DNA of 36,778 nt from Porphyromonadaceae bacterium (GCA_022840285.1 JALHIE010000020.1:1-36778); one strand, 5' to 3'. Shown: positions 1-9,017, numbered from the stretch's first letter. The notes: a model not told the origin generated them from the sequence alone. Made by a program: numbers and translations.

Positions 1-66
1 GGACTAAATGGCAAATAAAAAGCTATAAATCAAACTTTTAAGTAATAAATTTTAATAATCGGACTG

Positions 67-97
67 CAAAGTTACAATAATTCAGGTAATTAACAAA
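67..97 (-). promoter_or_regulatory. Bacteroidota-type promoter firing out of the window
   Basis: On the minus strand a TTTG box (94-97) is followed after exactly 19 nt by TAACTTTG (67-74), which matches the Bacteroidetes primary sigma factor consensus (-33 TTTG, -7 TAnnTTTG). Transcription would run leftwards off the window edge, so it probably serves a minus-strand gene just outside. It lies downstream of the hypothetical gene ending at 154. Confidence 0.6.
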
Positions 98-153
98 GCA
101 TTTTCAGGCGAAAATATGCGTGATAACTCTAATTTTTTTGAATCAGCTCATGA

Positions 154-612
154 TTAGAATACCCGTACCTCGTCGTAAAAGGGAGATCTGCCGATAAGGA
201 CATGGAATCCGACAGAAAATCCTCTTAAATCAGTTTGTTGTATGGGAAAGCTATAACCAAACTGTAACCGGGCCAGGTTAAAAAATGTGATCCCCACGCC
301 GGGTTTAATGTTTTTTGTTGATGCCGATATTTCGGTGATTATGAAATGTTTCCAGGTTTTATTCAGGTGTAGTTCCGGTATAGGGGAGAATTTTCCGTTT
401 TCTCCGTACAAGTAGGCACCCATACCGACAATAAGAGGACCGTGTGATGTGTGTTCCTGTAAATTACGGTCCAGCCGGTAATCCACCCCTAAAAATCCCG
501 TGTGTGCCTGCATGTAATCGTAACCCAGGTTTAAAGCAAATTTATGTTGTGAAAAGATTGCACCAACAAATGCAACTAAAAACAAGGCAGTTAATAGAGA
601 TGCTTTTCTCAT
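154..612 (-). CDS. Small exported hypothetical protein
   Basis: Unrecognised protein of about 152 residues. I chose the internal Met at 612 because the sequence from there (MRKASLLTALFLVAFVGAIFS) is a good signal peptide, while the ten residues upstream are not, and a -7 box at 629-636 places the likely transcription start only a few bases before it. After the signal peptide the chain alternates polar and aromatic residues (LNLGYDYMQAHTGFLG..., RLQFGYSFP...) and ends in an aromatic residue (RVF). This suggests a small outer-membrane beta-barrel or a periplasmic beta protein. No catalytic motif is visible. It is a monocistronic minus-strand gene divergent from the tRNA gene. The function is unknown; the export call is more secure than the barrel call. 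Confidence 0.7.
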   Translation of the reverse strand: MRKASLLTALFLVAFVGAIFSQHKFALNLGYDYMQAHTGFLGVDYRLDRNLQEHTSHGPLIVGMGAYLYGENGKFSPIPELHLNKTWKHFIITEISASTKNIKPGVGITFFNLARLQFGYSFPIQQTDLRGFSVGFHVLIGRSPFYDEVRVF

Positions 613-628
613 AGAATCAATTTTCCTG

Positions 629-636
629 CAAATATA
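629..636 (-). promoter_or_regulatory. -7 box upstream of the exported hypothetical gene
   Basis: TATATTTG on the minus strand matches TAnnTTTG and ends about 16 nt upstream of the ATG at 612. I see no convincing TTTG at the expected -33 spacing, so this is weaker than the other promoters listed. Confidence 0.35.
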
Positions 637-649
637 AAACATAAAAACA

Positions 650-681
650 TTTGTGTAGTTTTAAAAATTGATTTAACTTTG
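650..681 (+). promoter_or_regulatory. Promoter of the tRNA-Arg gene
   Basis: TTTG (650-653), 20 nt spacer, then TAACTTTG (674-681). This fits the Bacteroidetes sigma consensus and puts the transcription start around 688, about 16 nt before the mature tRNA 5' end at 704. Confidence 0.65.
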
Positions 682-703
682 CAGGCGAAAATTACAAAAC
701 AGC

Positions 704-777
704 GGCCCCGTAGCTTAACTGAATAGAGCATCTGACTACGGATCAGAAGGTTACAGGTTTGAATCCTGTCGGGGTCA
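704..777 (+). tRNA. tRNA-Arg, anticodon ACG
   Basis: A full cloverleaf can be folded by eye. The acceptor stem is GGCCCCG (704-710) with CGGGGTC (770-776), including one G-T pair. The anticodon stem is TCTGA (731-735) with TCAGA (743-747), with loop CTACGGA and anticodon ACG at 738-740. The T arm is ACAGG/TTTGAAT/CCTGT. The discriminator base is A777; the next bases are CAA, so the CCA end is not encoded. ACG (wobble A, normally edited to inosine) reads CGN arginine codons. A promoter precedes it and a terminator hairpin follows within 10 nt, so it is a single-gene unit. Confidence 0.95.
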
Positions 778-780
778 CAA

Positions 781-809
781 AAAAAAAGCGCTTCAAGCAG
801 CGCTTTTTT
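781..809. terminator. Bidirectional Rho-independent terminator between tRNA-Arg and rubrerythrin
   Basis: Perfect stem AGCGCT (787-792) with AGCGCT (799-804), loop TCAAGC, preceded by a run of A and followed by a run of T. It can therefore end both the plus-strand tRNA transcript and the minus-strand rubrerythrin transcript, whose stop codon is at 828. Confidence 0.85.
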
Positions 810-827
810 CTTTTTTAGCATCGACCA

Positions 828-1406
828 TCAATAATCTGCACTGTTTTTCGGTTCGAAATAGGCTTGCGGATGCAGGCAGGTCGGGCAGTTTTTCGGCGGT
901 TTTTTGCCGGTAAACACATATCCGCAGTGGCGGCAGTACCATTCGATCTCTTTCTCGCGGGCAAAAACAGTTCCGTCCTGCACTCTTTGCAGCAGTTTCA
1001 GGTATTTTTCCTCGTGAATTGCTTCCGCTTTGGCAATCATCCGGTACATGGTGGCAATTTCCTTGAATCCTTCCTCTTCGGCCACTTCGGCAAAGTGAGG
1101 ATAGAGGTCTGTCCACTCTTCGTTCTCTCCTTCGGCGGCAGCTTTAAGATTTTCCGCAGTAGTGCCGATCATTCCTGCAGGATAGGCTGCCGTAATTTCA
1201 AGCATTCCTCCTTCAAGGTATTTAAACATACGTTTTGCGTGTACCATCTCCTGATCTGCGGTTTCCAGAAAAATAGCCGCAATTTGTTCGTATCCTTCTT
1301 CCTTGGCTTGTTTTGCGAAGAATGTGTAGCGCATTCTTGCCTGGGATTCGCCTGCAAATGATTTTAACAGGTTCTGCTCTGTTTGGGTTCCTTTTACACT
1401 TTTCAT
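828..1406 (-). CDS. rbr: Rubrerythrin
   Basis: Non-haem diiron peroxidase of 192 residues that reduces hydrogen peroxide in the cytoplasm of anaerobes, with electrons from NADH via rubredoxin-type partners. The N-terminal ferritin-like four-helix domain (about residues 8-145) carries the iron ligands in ESQARMRYTFFAKQA, ETADQEMVHA, EEEGFKEIATMYRMI and AEAIHEEKY. The C-terminal rubredoxin-like domain (about 155-185) has the two Cys pairs CRHCG and CPTC that bind one Fe. Length and domain order are those of classical rubrerythrin. It is a single gene with its own TAnnTTTG box at 1450-1457 and a terminator hairpin just after the stop. A Bacteroidales gene of this type is expected to respond to oxidative stress, but no operator is visible. 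Confidence 0.97.
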   Translation of the reverse strand: MKSVKGTQTEQNLLKSFAGESQARMRYTFFAKQAKEEGYEQIAAIFLETADQEMVHAKRMFKYLEGGMLEITAAYPAGMIGTTAENLKAAAEGENEEWTDLYPHFAEVAEEEGFKEIATMYRMIAKAEAIHEEKYLKLLQRVQDGTVFAREKEIEWYCRHCGYVFTGKKPPKNCPTCLHPQAYFEPKNSADY

Positions 1407-1449
1407 AATAAGTTGTTTTGTAGAATTTTAAAAAAAAAATTAACTCTCG

Positions 1450-1457
1450 CAAAGATA
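1450..1457 (-). promoter_or_regulatory. -7 box of the rubrerythrin gene
   Basis: TATCTTTG on the minus strand, a perfect TAnnTTTG, 43 nt upstream of the start codon. The -33 region is only TCTG-like, so the gene may need an activator or have a weak basal promoter. Confidence 0.5.
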
Positions 1458-1558
1458 TGAAATTTAAGAACGATTCAGAGTCCAGATAAATTTACGAACA
1501 GAAATTTAAACCATTTCTAAATAGTCACCGGGTGTCCGGAAAGTTTGTAGGTTGAAAG

Positions 1559-3430
1559 TCAGGCGAATTCGCTCAACTCCAGCCAGCGATAGGTCTTTTC
1601 ATCAATCAGGCTGACGACTTGCGATATGCGGTTTGACGCCGTAATTAACTCTTCCGTCGAGAGATTCCCCGATGAGAGTTGTTGTGATAATTGTTCTTTT
1701 TCCGATTCAAGGCGTTGTATTTCTGCCTCCAGCCCCTCAAATTCCTGTTTTTCCCTGAACGTGAGTTTGGTTTTCTCTGCCTGGAAAGGTTTTTCTGCAG
1801 TTTTAACCGGCCTTGACGGTTTTGTTTCTTCTGCAATCCGTTTGTCTTCTATCGATTTCCATTCGCGGTATTGTGTGTAGTTTCCCGGGAAATCCCGGAT
1901 CACGGCGTCTCCATGAAAACAGAGCAGGTGATCCACCACCTTGTCCATAAAATAGCGGTCGTGGGAAATAACGATCAGGCAACCTTTGAATCCGATGAGG
2001 TATTCTTCCAGGATATTGAGCGTAACGATATCGAGGTCATTCGTCGGCTCGTCGAGAATCAGGAAGTTTGGGTTTTTGATAAGCACGGTGCAGAGGTACA
2101 ACCGGCGTTTTTCGCCACCGCTCAGCTTGTAGACGAAATCGTGTTGCTTGGCAGGAGCAAAGAGAAAATGCTGCAGGAACTGCGATGCCGTGAGCCTGTT
2201 TCCGTTGCCCAGATCGATGACTTCGGCTATTCTCTGAACAGCGTCAATCACCTTTGTCTGCTCATCAAACTGCAAGCCATCCTGACTGTAATAACCGAAA
2301 TTCACCGTTTCTCCGATATCGAAACTTCCCGAATCGGGTGGCTCGATCCCCAACAGCATTTTTATGAACGTCGATTTGCCGGTGCCGTTGTTACCAATGA
2401 TTCCCATTTTTTCATACCGCGTGAAAATGTAGTTGAAGTCGTCGGTAATCTTGATATTGCCAAAACTTTTGGTGATGCGGTTGGCTTCAAATATCTTTTT
2501 TCCGATGTAGGACCCTTTTGCCGACAGTTTTATGTTGTTTCCTTGCCTGCGTTGGTTGACCTTTTCTGCCAGTTCGTAAAACGCATCGATACGCGATTTT
2601 GCTTTGGTAGCCCGGGCCTGCGGTTGGCGGCGCATCCAGTCGAGCTCTTTTCGGTAGATGTTTTGTGCACTGTCCGCTTCAGCATTCTGCACGGCGATGC
2701 GTTCACCGCGTTTTTCCAGGTAATAGGCATAATTGCCTTTGTAGGGGTAGATCTGGCGATCATCAATCTCGATGATCTGCGTGCACACCCTGTCGAGGAA
2801 GTAGCGGTCGTGCGTGACCATCAACAGACTGATGCTCGAGCGGGAAAGGTAGTCTTCCAGCCATTCCACCATATCCAGATCGAGGTGGTTGGTCGGCTCG
2901 TCCAGCATGATCAGTTCCGGTTCCGAGATAAGGGTGTTTGCCAGTGCTATCCGCTTGATTTGGCCGCCGGAAAGTTCACCGATTTTCTGATCGAGCTGAA
3001 AGATCTTTAGCTGGCTGAGAATCTGCCGGATGCGCTGTTCGTAGTCCCAGGCCTTGAGTAAATCCATTTTTGCTAAAATATCATCCAACTCCTGATGGTT
3101 GCCTGCCGCCATGATCTCTTCGTAACGTGCAATCACTTTCACTGCTTCGTTTCCGGTCTGAAAACAAGCTTCCAGGACCGTGAGTCCGGGATCAAACCGA
3201 GGCGATTGCTCCAGGTAGGCAAACCGGATATCGTTTCGAAAAACAACCCGACCGCTATCGCTGGGCTCTTTCCCCGCAATGATGTTCAGCAATGAGGTCT
3301 TCCCCGTACCGTTCCCGGCTATCAAGCCGATTTTATCGCCTTCGGCAATGCCAAAAGAGATATTGCGAAAAAGAACCAGATCGCCGAAGCTCTTGGTTAG
3401 CGTATCGATTTGCAATAAAGGGTTTGCCAT
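1559..3430 (-). CDS. ABC-F family ATP-binding protein (Uup/YdiF type)
   Basis: Soluble twin-ATPase of about 623 residues with no membrane segments. ABC-F proteins bind the ribosomal E site and resolve stalled or misassembled ribosomes; Uup members also affect DNA. Domain 1 has Walker A GNGTGKTS, signature LSGGQIKRIALA and Walker B LIMLDEPTNHLD. A charged interdomain linker follows (the P-site tRNA interaction motif region, ...RRQPQARATKAKSRIDAFYEL). Domain 2 has Walker A GNNGTGKST, signature LSGGEKRRLYL and LILDEPTNDLD. The last 80 residues are a Glu/Lys/Gln-rich coiled coil like the C-terminal extension of Uup. I start at MANPLLQID (3430), where homology begins; the upstream in-frame stretch is Cys/Arg-rich and unlikely to be translated. 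Resistance-type ABC-F is possible but the long C-terminal coil favours the housekeeping Uup type. Confidence 0.93.
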   Translation of the reverse strand: MANPLLQIDTLTKSFGDLVLFRNISFGIAEGDKIGLIAGNGTGKTSLLNIIAGKEPSDSGRVVFRNDIRFAYLEQSPRFDPGLTVLEACFQTGNEAVKVIARYEEIMAAGNHQELDDILAKMDLLKAWDYEQRIRQILSQLKIFQLDQKIGELSGGQIKRIALANTLISEPELIMLDEPTNHLDLDMVEWLEDYLSRSSISLLMVTHDRYFLDRVCTQIIEIDDRQIYPYKGNYAYYLEKRGERIAVQNAEADSAQNIYRKELDWMRRQPQARATKAKSRIDAFYELAEKVNQRRQGNNIKLSAKGSYIGKKIFEANRITKSFGNIKITDDFNYIFTRYEKMGIIGNNGTGKSTFIKMLLGIEPPDSGSFDIGETVNFGYYSQDGLQFDEQTKVIDAVQRIAEVIDLGNGNRLTASQFLQHFLFAPAKQHDFVYKLSGGEKRRLYLCTVLIKNPNFLILDEPTNDLDIVTLNILEEYLIGFKGCLIVISHDRYFMDKVVDHLLCFHGDAVIRDFPGNYTQYREWKSIEDKRIAEETKPSRPVKTAEKPFQAEKTKLTFREKQEFEGLEAEIQRLESEKEQLSQQLSSGNLSTEELITASNRISQVVSLIDEKTYRWLELSEFA

Positions 3431-3503
3431 AATAGAGAAAATTATGCCTTTGGCGCTTGTCATGTATAGGTAGACAATGCGTCGTGTGCGAAAAACGCAG
3501 CTA

Positions 3504-3519
3504 CAAAAGTACAAAACTA
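3504..3519 (-). promoter_or_regulatory. Tandem -7 boxes upstream of the ABC-F gene
   Basis: Two adjacent minus-strand matches to TAnnTTTG, TAGTTTTG (3512-3519) and TACTTTTG (3504-3511), 74-81 nt upstream of the start at 3430. No clear TTTG lies at -33 for either, so which one is used is uncertain. Confidence 0.35.
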
Positions 3520-3552
3520 TTTAGGATTTTCATCTGTCCGCGATCGGTAAAC

Positions 3553-5601
3553 TCAAAACCTCCACTGCCAATAAGTAAACAGATCCGTTCGGCGGTTGCC
3601 GCTGATCTGCTCGGTTCCGGAACCTATGGTTTTACGGTCGAAATAGCGTGTATGGCCGATCTTTGTGGAAAAGGAGAGACGGGGAGTGATGGTGTACCGA
3701 CCCGTTACCGCCAGCCGCAGGCCTTTACCGTAGAAAGACGGCATGTAAAACGTGGTGAGGATGTTTCTTTCGTAAGAATAGAGCCTGGAGTCGTATGAGT
3801 CCGATTTAAAAAATCCGGCAAAGAGATCACCCCGGATCTTTTCGCTGCCGCGGTACCCCGCATGTTGTGAAAGCATAAATCCTTTCTCCTGCGGAAAATA
3901 TTTCTGGCGGAAAAAGGCGGCATCAAAAGTAGTTCTGAAATCCCATCCGCTTTTCAACACATGATTATATCGAAGCCTGATTTTTTGCGTGCTGTGCGGT
4001 AAAACCGTTCTGGAATTTTCGTCGGGATAGCCTGCATTCTGCTCTTTCTGTTTGATTTTATACCGCAGCTCGAAGTTGGCGTTTTGGTTCACGGCATACG
4101 TTCCCAAAAAATAGAAATCGAATCCCGCAGACGGTTTATCCACCTGACTTTTCGGCCAGGGAAAACGGAAGAGGTCGATATACGTTGTTGCCGATATTTT
4201 TCGTAGCGGGTTGAAAGTTGCTCCAATATAAAGTCCGTTTTCGTTTTCGACCCTGCTCCCTTCGGAAAATGCCTGTGCGTGCATCGCGTTGTAAGAAATA
4301 GGAAAATGGCGGTAAAGCGCCGACAAGGAGAAGAGCCCGGACGGTGAATATTGGACCATGTGGGTGGTTGCTGTGGCCCCATTTCTGGCTATTGCTGTCT
4401 CCCCGGCAAGCATCAACCGATTTAAACGGTATGCGTAGTCCATGCTCGCGTTAATGTGAGAAGAGTCGCGCAAACTGTAATAGTTGTATTCGCGAACAAC
4501 CGGGCAATACATCCGGTTATAGGCGTGATATATGCCGCTCACCCCCAACTGAAGCTGCTCGTTGCGGTAGTTGATGTTTACACCCGTTACCTGTTCACGC
4601 GAGTTGTTTTTTTTCTCTATCTCCAAGGGAGTCCTGTGGTACCCGTCAGTTTTGAAAGAGGTTATCTGTCCATCTCCGGAAAGGTTGGCATCAAATCTCT
4701 TGTTGGAGTAAAAAGAAGTGACGGTTACATTGCCCATTTGAAAAACGGCCGCTACACCACGGAAATACCCGCTTTCGGCGGTGGAGAAATGTCGTTTAGG
4801 TTCCTGTGTCCGGCGGATAACTGTGTTGGTACCCCAGGATTTGGAGAGGGAGAAATCGTTGTTCAAAAGCAATCCTTGTCCGAACGACAGGCGGTAATCG
4901 CCCACGGCAAGAGTTTTCAACTTCCCCAGTTCGCGAATGATCAGGTGAAATCCATAATGATCGTATCCGGCGGGATAATTTTTCCGTAAAAACGGCTCCC
5001 CGGGATCTTTTTCGCCTACCAGGCCAAACTGAACCCTGTCGCGGTATGTGAAAGCGTATTTCACCGAAGTGTAAAAATCCTCCCCCCGGTATTTCCGGTT
5101 GGGATAGCGCTGGAGAACACTGTCGGAGAAATCTCCGTATCCGGCCCTGCGTTGAAAAGTTTTATCGAATCGGGATTGAACTTCATGCCGTCCCCGATTA
5201 AGTATTTCCTGCACCGACAGTTGCTCCTCCTCCGCTTCACCCACGAAAAAAAAAGGCAGGATCAGTTTCACTGTATTAAAATCGAGGTATGAGACGTTCC
5301 GGAGTTCGTATACCGTATAAACCGGACGGTTCTTGTCCAGAAAATCGGCTATGTGAGCCGCTTGTTCATAATTAATCAGCGGAAACTGCTCCAGTTGTTC
5401 ACGGGAAACCCTGTTTAAATTCATGGGGTTGCCCTCCAGCATCGTTAGTTCCTGAAACATGTTTTCAATGGTGGTATCGTCCAGTCCCTCTTCTGCTAGC
5501 TGTTCCAGGTGAGAGCGCCAGTCGTTGGATTGTGATTTAGCAAAGGAACAGTTTGCACAAAGAGCGGCGGCAAGAACAATATGAAAAACCCATAATTTCA
5601 T
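3553..5601 (-). CDS. Helix-hairpin-helix outer-membrane beta-barrel protein
   Basis: Protein of 682 residues with a signal peptide (MKLWVFHIVLAAALCANCSFA). Residues about 55-120 form ComEA-like helix-hairpin-helix repeats (NPMNLNRVSREQLEQFPLINYEQAAHIADFL followed by VYTVYELRNVSYLDFNTVKLILPFF). The remaining 550 or so residues are strand-rich with many aromatic residues and end in WQWRF, the aromatic C-terminus typical of outer-membrane barrels. This architecture is widespread in Bacteroidota and is usually annotated only as helix-hairpin-helix domain protein. The HHH part resembles DNA-binding domains, but an exported copy more likely mediates protein contacts or extracellular DNA binding (inference). 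It is transcribed alone from a promoter at 5632-5663. Confidence 0.8.
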   Translation of the reverse strand: MKLWVFHIVLAAALCANCSFAKSQSNDWRSHLEQLAEEGLDDTTIENMFQELTMLEGNPMNLNRVSREQLEQFPLINYEQAAHIADFLDKNRPVYTVYELRNVSYLDFNTVKLILPFFFVGEAEEEQLSVQEILNRGRHEVQSRFDKTFQRRAGYGDFSDSVLQRYPNRKYRGEDFYTSVKYAFTYRDRVQFGLVGEKDPGEPFLRKNYPAGYDHYGFHLIIRELGKLKTLAVGDYRLSFGQGLLLNNDFSLSKSWGTNTVIRRTQEPKRHFSTAESGYFRGVAAVFQMGNVTVTSFYSNKRFDANLSGDGQITSFKTDGYHRTPLEIEKKNNSREQVTGVNINYRNEQLQLGVSGIYHAYNRMYCPVVREYNYYSLRDSSHINASMDYAYRLNRLMLAGETAIARNGATATTHMVQYSPSGLFSLSALYRHFPISYNAMHAQAFSEGSRVENENGLYIGATFNPLRKISATTYIDLFRFPWPKSQVDKPSAGFDFYFLGTYAVNQNANFELRYKIKQKEQNAGYPDENSRTVLPHSTQKIRLRYNHVLKSGWDFRTTFDAAFFRQKYFPQEKGFMLSQHAGYRGSEKIRGDLFAGFFKSDSYDSRLYSYERNILTTFYMPSFYGKGLRLAVTGRYTITPRLSFSTKIGHTRYFDRKTIGSGTEQISGNRRTDLFTYWQWRF

Positions 5602-5631
5602 TCATCTCTGGTCTAAAAGCCGGGATTTTTA

Positions 5632-5663
5632 CAAATATAACCTCCACGGAACAATTTTCCCAA
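5632..5663 (-). promoter_or_regulatory. Promoter of the HHH barrel gene
   Basis: TTG at 5661-5663, 21 nt spacer, then a perfect TATATTTG at 5632-5639 on the minus strand. It ends 30 nt upstream of the ATG at 5601. Confidence 0.55.
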
Positions 5664-5700
5664 TTAATTGTCGAAAAAAATTTGGGTAAGGACAGTTTCC

Positions 5701-8169
5701 TCACACTTTCTCTGCCGATACGTTAAATGTTTTCGGATTGACCACTTTTTCTTTCAGCAGGGCAAACTCCAGTACTTGCTTCACATCCTCCACATAATGA
5801 AAATTCAACCCGGCCACATATTCAGGTTTGATTTCGAGGATATCTTTTTCGTTCTCTTTGCAGAGGATGATATCGGTAATTCCGGCACGCTTTGCTGCCA
5901 GAATTTTCTCCCGGATTCCCCCGACCGGCAGTACTTTTCCCCGAAGGGTGATCTCTCCAGTCATGGCCAGGTTGTTTCGCACTTTCCGCTGCGTGTATGC
6001 CGAAGCCAGTGACGTGATCATGGTTATTCCCGCCGACGGTCCGTCTTTGGGCATGGCGCCTTCCGGAACGTGAACATGCGTGTTCCAGTTCTCAAAAACA
6101 GCGGGGTCAATATCCAGCAGGTCGGCATTGGCGTGTATGTATTCCATCGCCAGCATAGCCGACTCCTTCATCACATCACCCAGGTTTCCGGTGAGTGTAA
6201 GTTTTGAGCCCTTTCCTCGACTCAGCGAACTTTCCACAAAAAGGATCTCCCCTCCCACAGCAGTCCAGGCCAGTCCGGTAACCACTCCGGCATAGTCGTT
6301 GCCCTGGTAGCGGTCTTTGCTGTATTCTTCGATGCCGAGGTACTCCGTTACATCAGTTGGTTTCAATATCTTGGGATACGTTTCATTTCCGGCAATCTTC
6401 CGGGCAATCTTCCGGGTTACCTTTGCAATTTTCTTGTCCAGTTCCCTTACTCCCGATTCGCGGGTGTAATCTTCGATGATCTTTAGAAGGGCCGGTTTCG
6501 AAATGCTGAAAGCTTTCTTCTTTATGCCGTGATTTTCCAGTTGTTTTGGAACGAGGTGGCGATAGGCGATTTCTATTTTTTCATCGCTGATGTAGCCGCC
6601 AACGTTTATCAGCTCCATCCTGTCGAGAAGAGGTTGGGGGATACTGTTCAGGTTGTTTGCCGTAGCAATGAACATCACTTTTGAAAGGTCGTAATCGATG
6701 GAGAGGTAATTGTCGTGAAAGGCCGAATTTTGTTCGGGATCAAGCACTTCGAGCAGCGCCGACGCCGGATCGCCACGAAAGTCGTTACCTACTTTATCAA
6801 TCTCGTCCAGCACAAAAACCGGATTAGAACTTCCTGCTTTCTGAATGTTCTGGATAATTCTTCCCGGTATGGCTCCGATATAGGTGCGGCGATGCCCGCG
6901 GATCTCAGCTTCATCGTGCAGGCCACCCAGCGAAACGCGGATGTATTTCCTGTTCAATGCTTCGGCAATCGATTTTCCGAGCGAGGTTTTACCCACTCCG
7001 GGAGGGCCGTAAAGGCACAAAATCGGAGATTTTAAATCGCCTTTCAGCTTTAAAACTGCCAAGTGTTCGATGATGCGCTCTTTCACTTTTTCCATTCCAA
7101 AATGGTCGCGATCGAGAATCTTCTGTGCATTCTTCAGGTTGAAGCTGTCTTTGGTGTACTCATTCCAGGGAAGCTCCACAATGGTTTGCAGGTATCCGAA
7201 CTGAACGGAATAGTCGGGTGACTGCGGATGCAACCTTTCCAGTTTACTGATTTCTTTTTCGAAAATGTCAGCCACTTCCTGGCTCCACTTCTTCGCTTTT
7301 CCCTTCTTACGGAACTCAGCTATTTCCATTTGCTGCGTGTTACCGCCCAGCTCTTCCTGAATGGTTTTTATCTGTTGCTGTAGGAAATATTCTTTCTGTT
7401 GTTGGTTGAGGTCTTCGCGGGTTTTCATCTGGATGTTCATCTTCAGCTCCAGAATTTGTGTTTCGCGGTTGAGGATCATCAGCAGCCTGTACGCTTGTTC
7501 TTTTTCGTCACTTATACTCAACAGTTCCTGTTTTTCCCTGTTTTCAATCGGAAGGTTGGTGGCACTGTAGCTCACCAGCATGCCGGTGAACGACTCGTGA
7601 TTAATGGTTTGCAGCAACTCCTTGGGAGGATCGCCAAGAATGTTGAGCATGTGGTTCATGGCATCCCTTATGGAATCCAGGATTGCTTTGAATTCCCTGT
7701 CGTCTTTCTCCGCTTTCTTCGATTCCAGGATTCTGTAATTTGCCGCAAAATAGGGCTCGGTTTGCGTGAACTCTGTCCATTCGAATCTTTTCTTTGCCTG
7801 GACAATGATGCTCAGGTTGTTCTTGTCGAGCTCAATCACCCGGATTACTTCGGCGATCACACCTATCGAATAGAGGTCTTCTTTTTCAGGTTCTTCCACG
7901 TTGTTGTCTTTTTGACAAACTAAGCCGATATAGCGGTGTTTTTTACCCAATGCCCGGACTAATTTGAGTGATTTGCTCCGTCCGACAGAGATGGGGAGCC
8001 CGCTTCCCGGGAAAACGATGGTGTTACGCAACGGCAATATGGGAAGACTCTCTTTCAGGAAATTTTCATCGATCTCCTGGCTGCCGTCCAAAAAATCCCC
8101 GGCAATGAACGATATAACATTGCTCTCGCTTTCTTCCGGTTTTAATATGGAAAATTTATTTTGAAACAT
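5701..8169 (-). CDS. lon: ATP-dependent Lon protease
   Basis: Cytoplasmic AAA+ serine protease of 822 residues that degrades misfolded and regulatory proteins. The order is an N-terminal LON substrate-binding domain (about 40-250, LPILPLRNTIVFPGSGLPISV), a coiled-coil linker, an AAA+ module with Walker A GPPGVGKT at 388-395 and Walker B VFVLDEIDKV, and a C-terminal S16 protease domain. The catalytic Ser is in PKDGPSAG (about residue 712) and the Lys in GGIREKIL (about 755); the 43-residue spacing equals that of the E. coli enzyme. All key residues are present and the length is normal. It stands alone on the minus strand, divergent from trmN6 with about 130 nt between starts. No HSE-like or other regulatory site is evident. 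Confidence 0.98.
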   Translation of the reverse strand: MFQNKFSILKPEESESNVISFIAGDFLDGSQEIDENFLKESLPILPLRNTIVFPGSGLPISVGRSKSLKLVRALGKKHRYIGLVCQKDNNVEEPEKEDLYSIGVIAEVIRVIELDKNNLSIIVQAKKRFEWTEFTQTEPYFAANYRILESKKAEKDDREFKAILDSIRDAMNHMLNILGDPPKELLQTINHESFTGMLVSYSATNLPIENREKQELLSISDEKEQAYRLLMILNRETQILELKMNIQMKTREDLNQQQKEYFLQQQIKTIQEELGGNTQQMEIAEFRKKGKAKKWSQEVADIFEKEISKLERLHPQSPDYSVQFGYLQTIVELPWNEYTKDSFNLKNAQKILDRDHFGMEKVKERIIEHLAVLKLKGDLKSPILCLYGPPGVGKTSLGKSIAEALNRKYIRVSLGGLHDEAEIRGHRRTYIGAIPGRIIQNIQKAGSSNPVFVLDEIDKVGNDFRGDPASALLEVLDPEQNSAFHDNYLSIDYDLSKVMFIATANNLNSIPQPLLDRMELINVGGYISDEKIEIAYRHLVPKQLENHGIKKKAFSISKPALLKIIEDYTRESGVRELDKKIAKVTRKIARKIAGNETYPKILKPTDVTEYLGIEEYSKDRYQGNDYAGVVTGLAWTAVGGEILFVESSLSRGKGSKLTLTGNLGDVMKESAMLAMEYIHANADLLDIDPAVFENWNTHVHVPEGAMPKDGPSAGITMITSLASAYTQRKVRNNLAMTGEITLRGKVLPVGGIREKILAAKRAGITDIILCKENEKDILEIKPEYVAGLNFHYVEDVKQVLEFALLKEKVVNPKTFNVSAEKV

Positions 8170-8233
8170 AATTATTCACTTATCTTCAGTACGGTTTGAT
8201 TCAAATTTTGTTACGGGAAAACAGAATATGTGC

Positions 8234-8241
8234 TATTTTTG
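8234..8241 (+). promoter_or_regulatory. -7 box upstream of the trmN6-like gene
   Basis: TATTTTTG matches TAnnTTTG. The nearest TTTG (8207-8210) is 23 nt upstream, slightly far. The implied transcription start near 8248 rules out the long TTG-initiated reading frame beginning at 8196. Confidence 0.4.
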
Positions 8242-8300
8242 TTTTCGCAATGTGTATATCCTATACCAAATTCCGTGCCAAATATAGTTATTTATCGTTT

Positions 8301-9017
8301 ATGGGGAACAACTCTTTTAAATTTAAGCAATTTACCGTTTTTCACGACAGGTGTGCCATGAAAGTCGGCACCGACGGCGTCCTGCTGGGCGCCTGGACAG
8401 ACGTTAACGGTTGCCGATCGATTCTGGACGTGGGGACGGGATCGGGCTTGGTTGCCTTAATGGCTGCACAACGAAACGGCCAGGCAAAAATAACGGCTAT
8501 CGAGGTGGATGTGGACGCCGCTTTACAGGCCAAAGAAAATGTTGAGAATTCTCGTTTTAAAGAGAGAATAAATGTGTTGCCTTTTTCGTTTCGGGATTTT
8601 CTGTTGGCGGCAGCTTCAAGATTTGATTCGATCGTTTCCAACCCGCCTTTTTTTTTCAAATCATTGCCATCGCCCGATCTGAAAAGAACCGGCGCCCGGC
8701 ATATGGATTCGCTTACTCCGGCTGAACTTTTTGAAATGAGCAGGAAGCTCCTGAACGATGCCGGTACCCTTTCGTTGATCTATCCGTTTTCGGAACGGGA
8801 AAATATAATGACCGCCTCCAAAAAGGAAAATTTCCATTTGTCCCGTGAAACGGTTGTATATCCTACCCGATCGGCTTCCCCCAAACGGGTTTTATTGGAG
8901 TTCACTGTCGGAAAAGGGGATGCGCCGGTCAGGAACGAGTTGGTCATTGAGGAGAAACGTCATGTCTATACGCCTGAATTTGTCCATCTGGTACAGGATT
9001 TCTACCTCTATTTGTGA
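8301..9017 (+). CDS. trmN6: tRNA1(Val) (adenine(37)-N6)-methyltransferase, YfiC/TrmN6 family
   Basis: Class I SAM-dependent methyltransferase of 238 residues. It begins MGNNSFKFKQFTVFHDRCAMKVGTDGVLLGAW, the conserved N-terminus of the YfiC/TrmN6 family. Motif I is DVGTGSGLVAL, and the N6-adenine catalytic motif NPPFF is in SIVSNPPFFFKS. Family members methylate A37 of tRNA-Val in E. coli; the exact substrate in Bacteroidota is inferred. I start at the ATG at 8301, where family homology begins. The ORF can be read back to a TTG at 8196 but that part is before the promoter. The stop codon at 9015-9017 overlaps the next gene's -33 box. Confidence 0.9.
   Translation: MGNNSFKFKQFTVFHDRCAMKVGTDGVLLGAWTDVNGCRSILDVGTGSGLVALMAAQRNGQAKITAIEVDVDAALQAKENVENSRFKERINVLPFSFRDFLLAAASRFDSIVSNPPFFFKSLPSPDLKRTGARHMDSLTPAELFEMSRKLLNDAGTLSLIYPFSERENIMTASKKENFHLSRETVVYPTRSASPKRVLLEFTVGKGDAPVRNELVIEEKRHVYTPEFVHLVQDFYLYL

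Noticed and set aside
609..821. Minus-strand ORF with RIQTCNLLIRS
   Set aside because: It is the antisense translation of tRNA-Arg and its terminator; this phrase is a known false ORF product over tRNA genes.
1871..3010. Plus-strand ORF of 379 codons
   Set aside because: It lies wholly inside the ABC-F gene, antisense, with no domain pattern or promoter.
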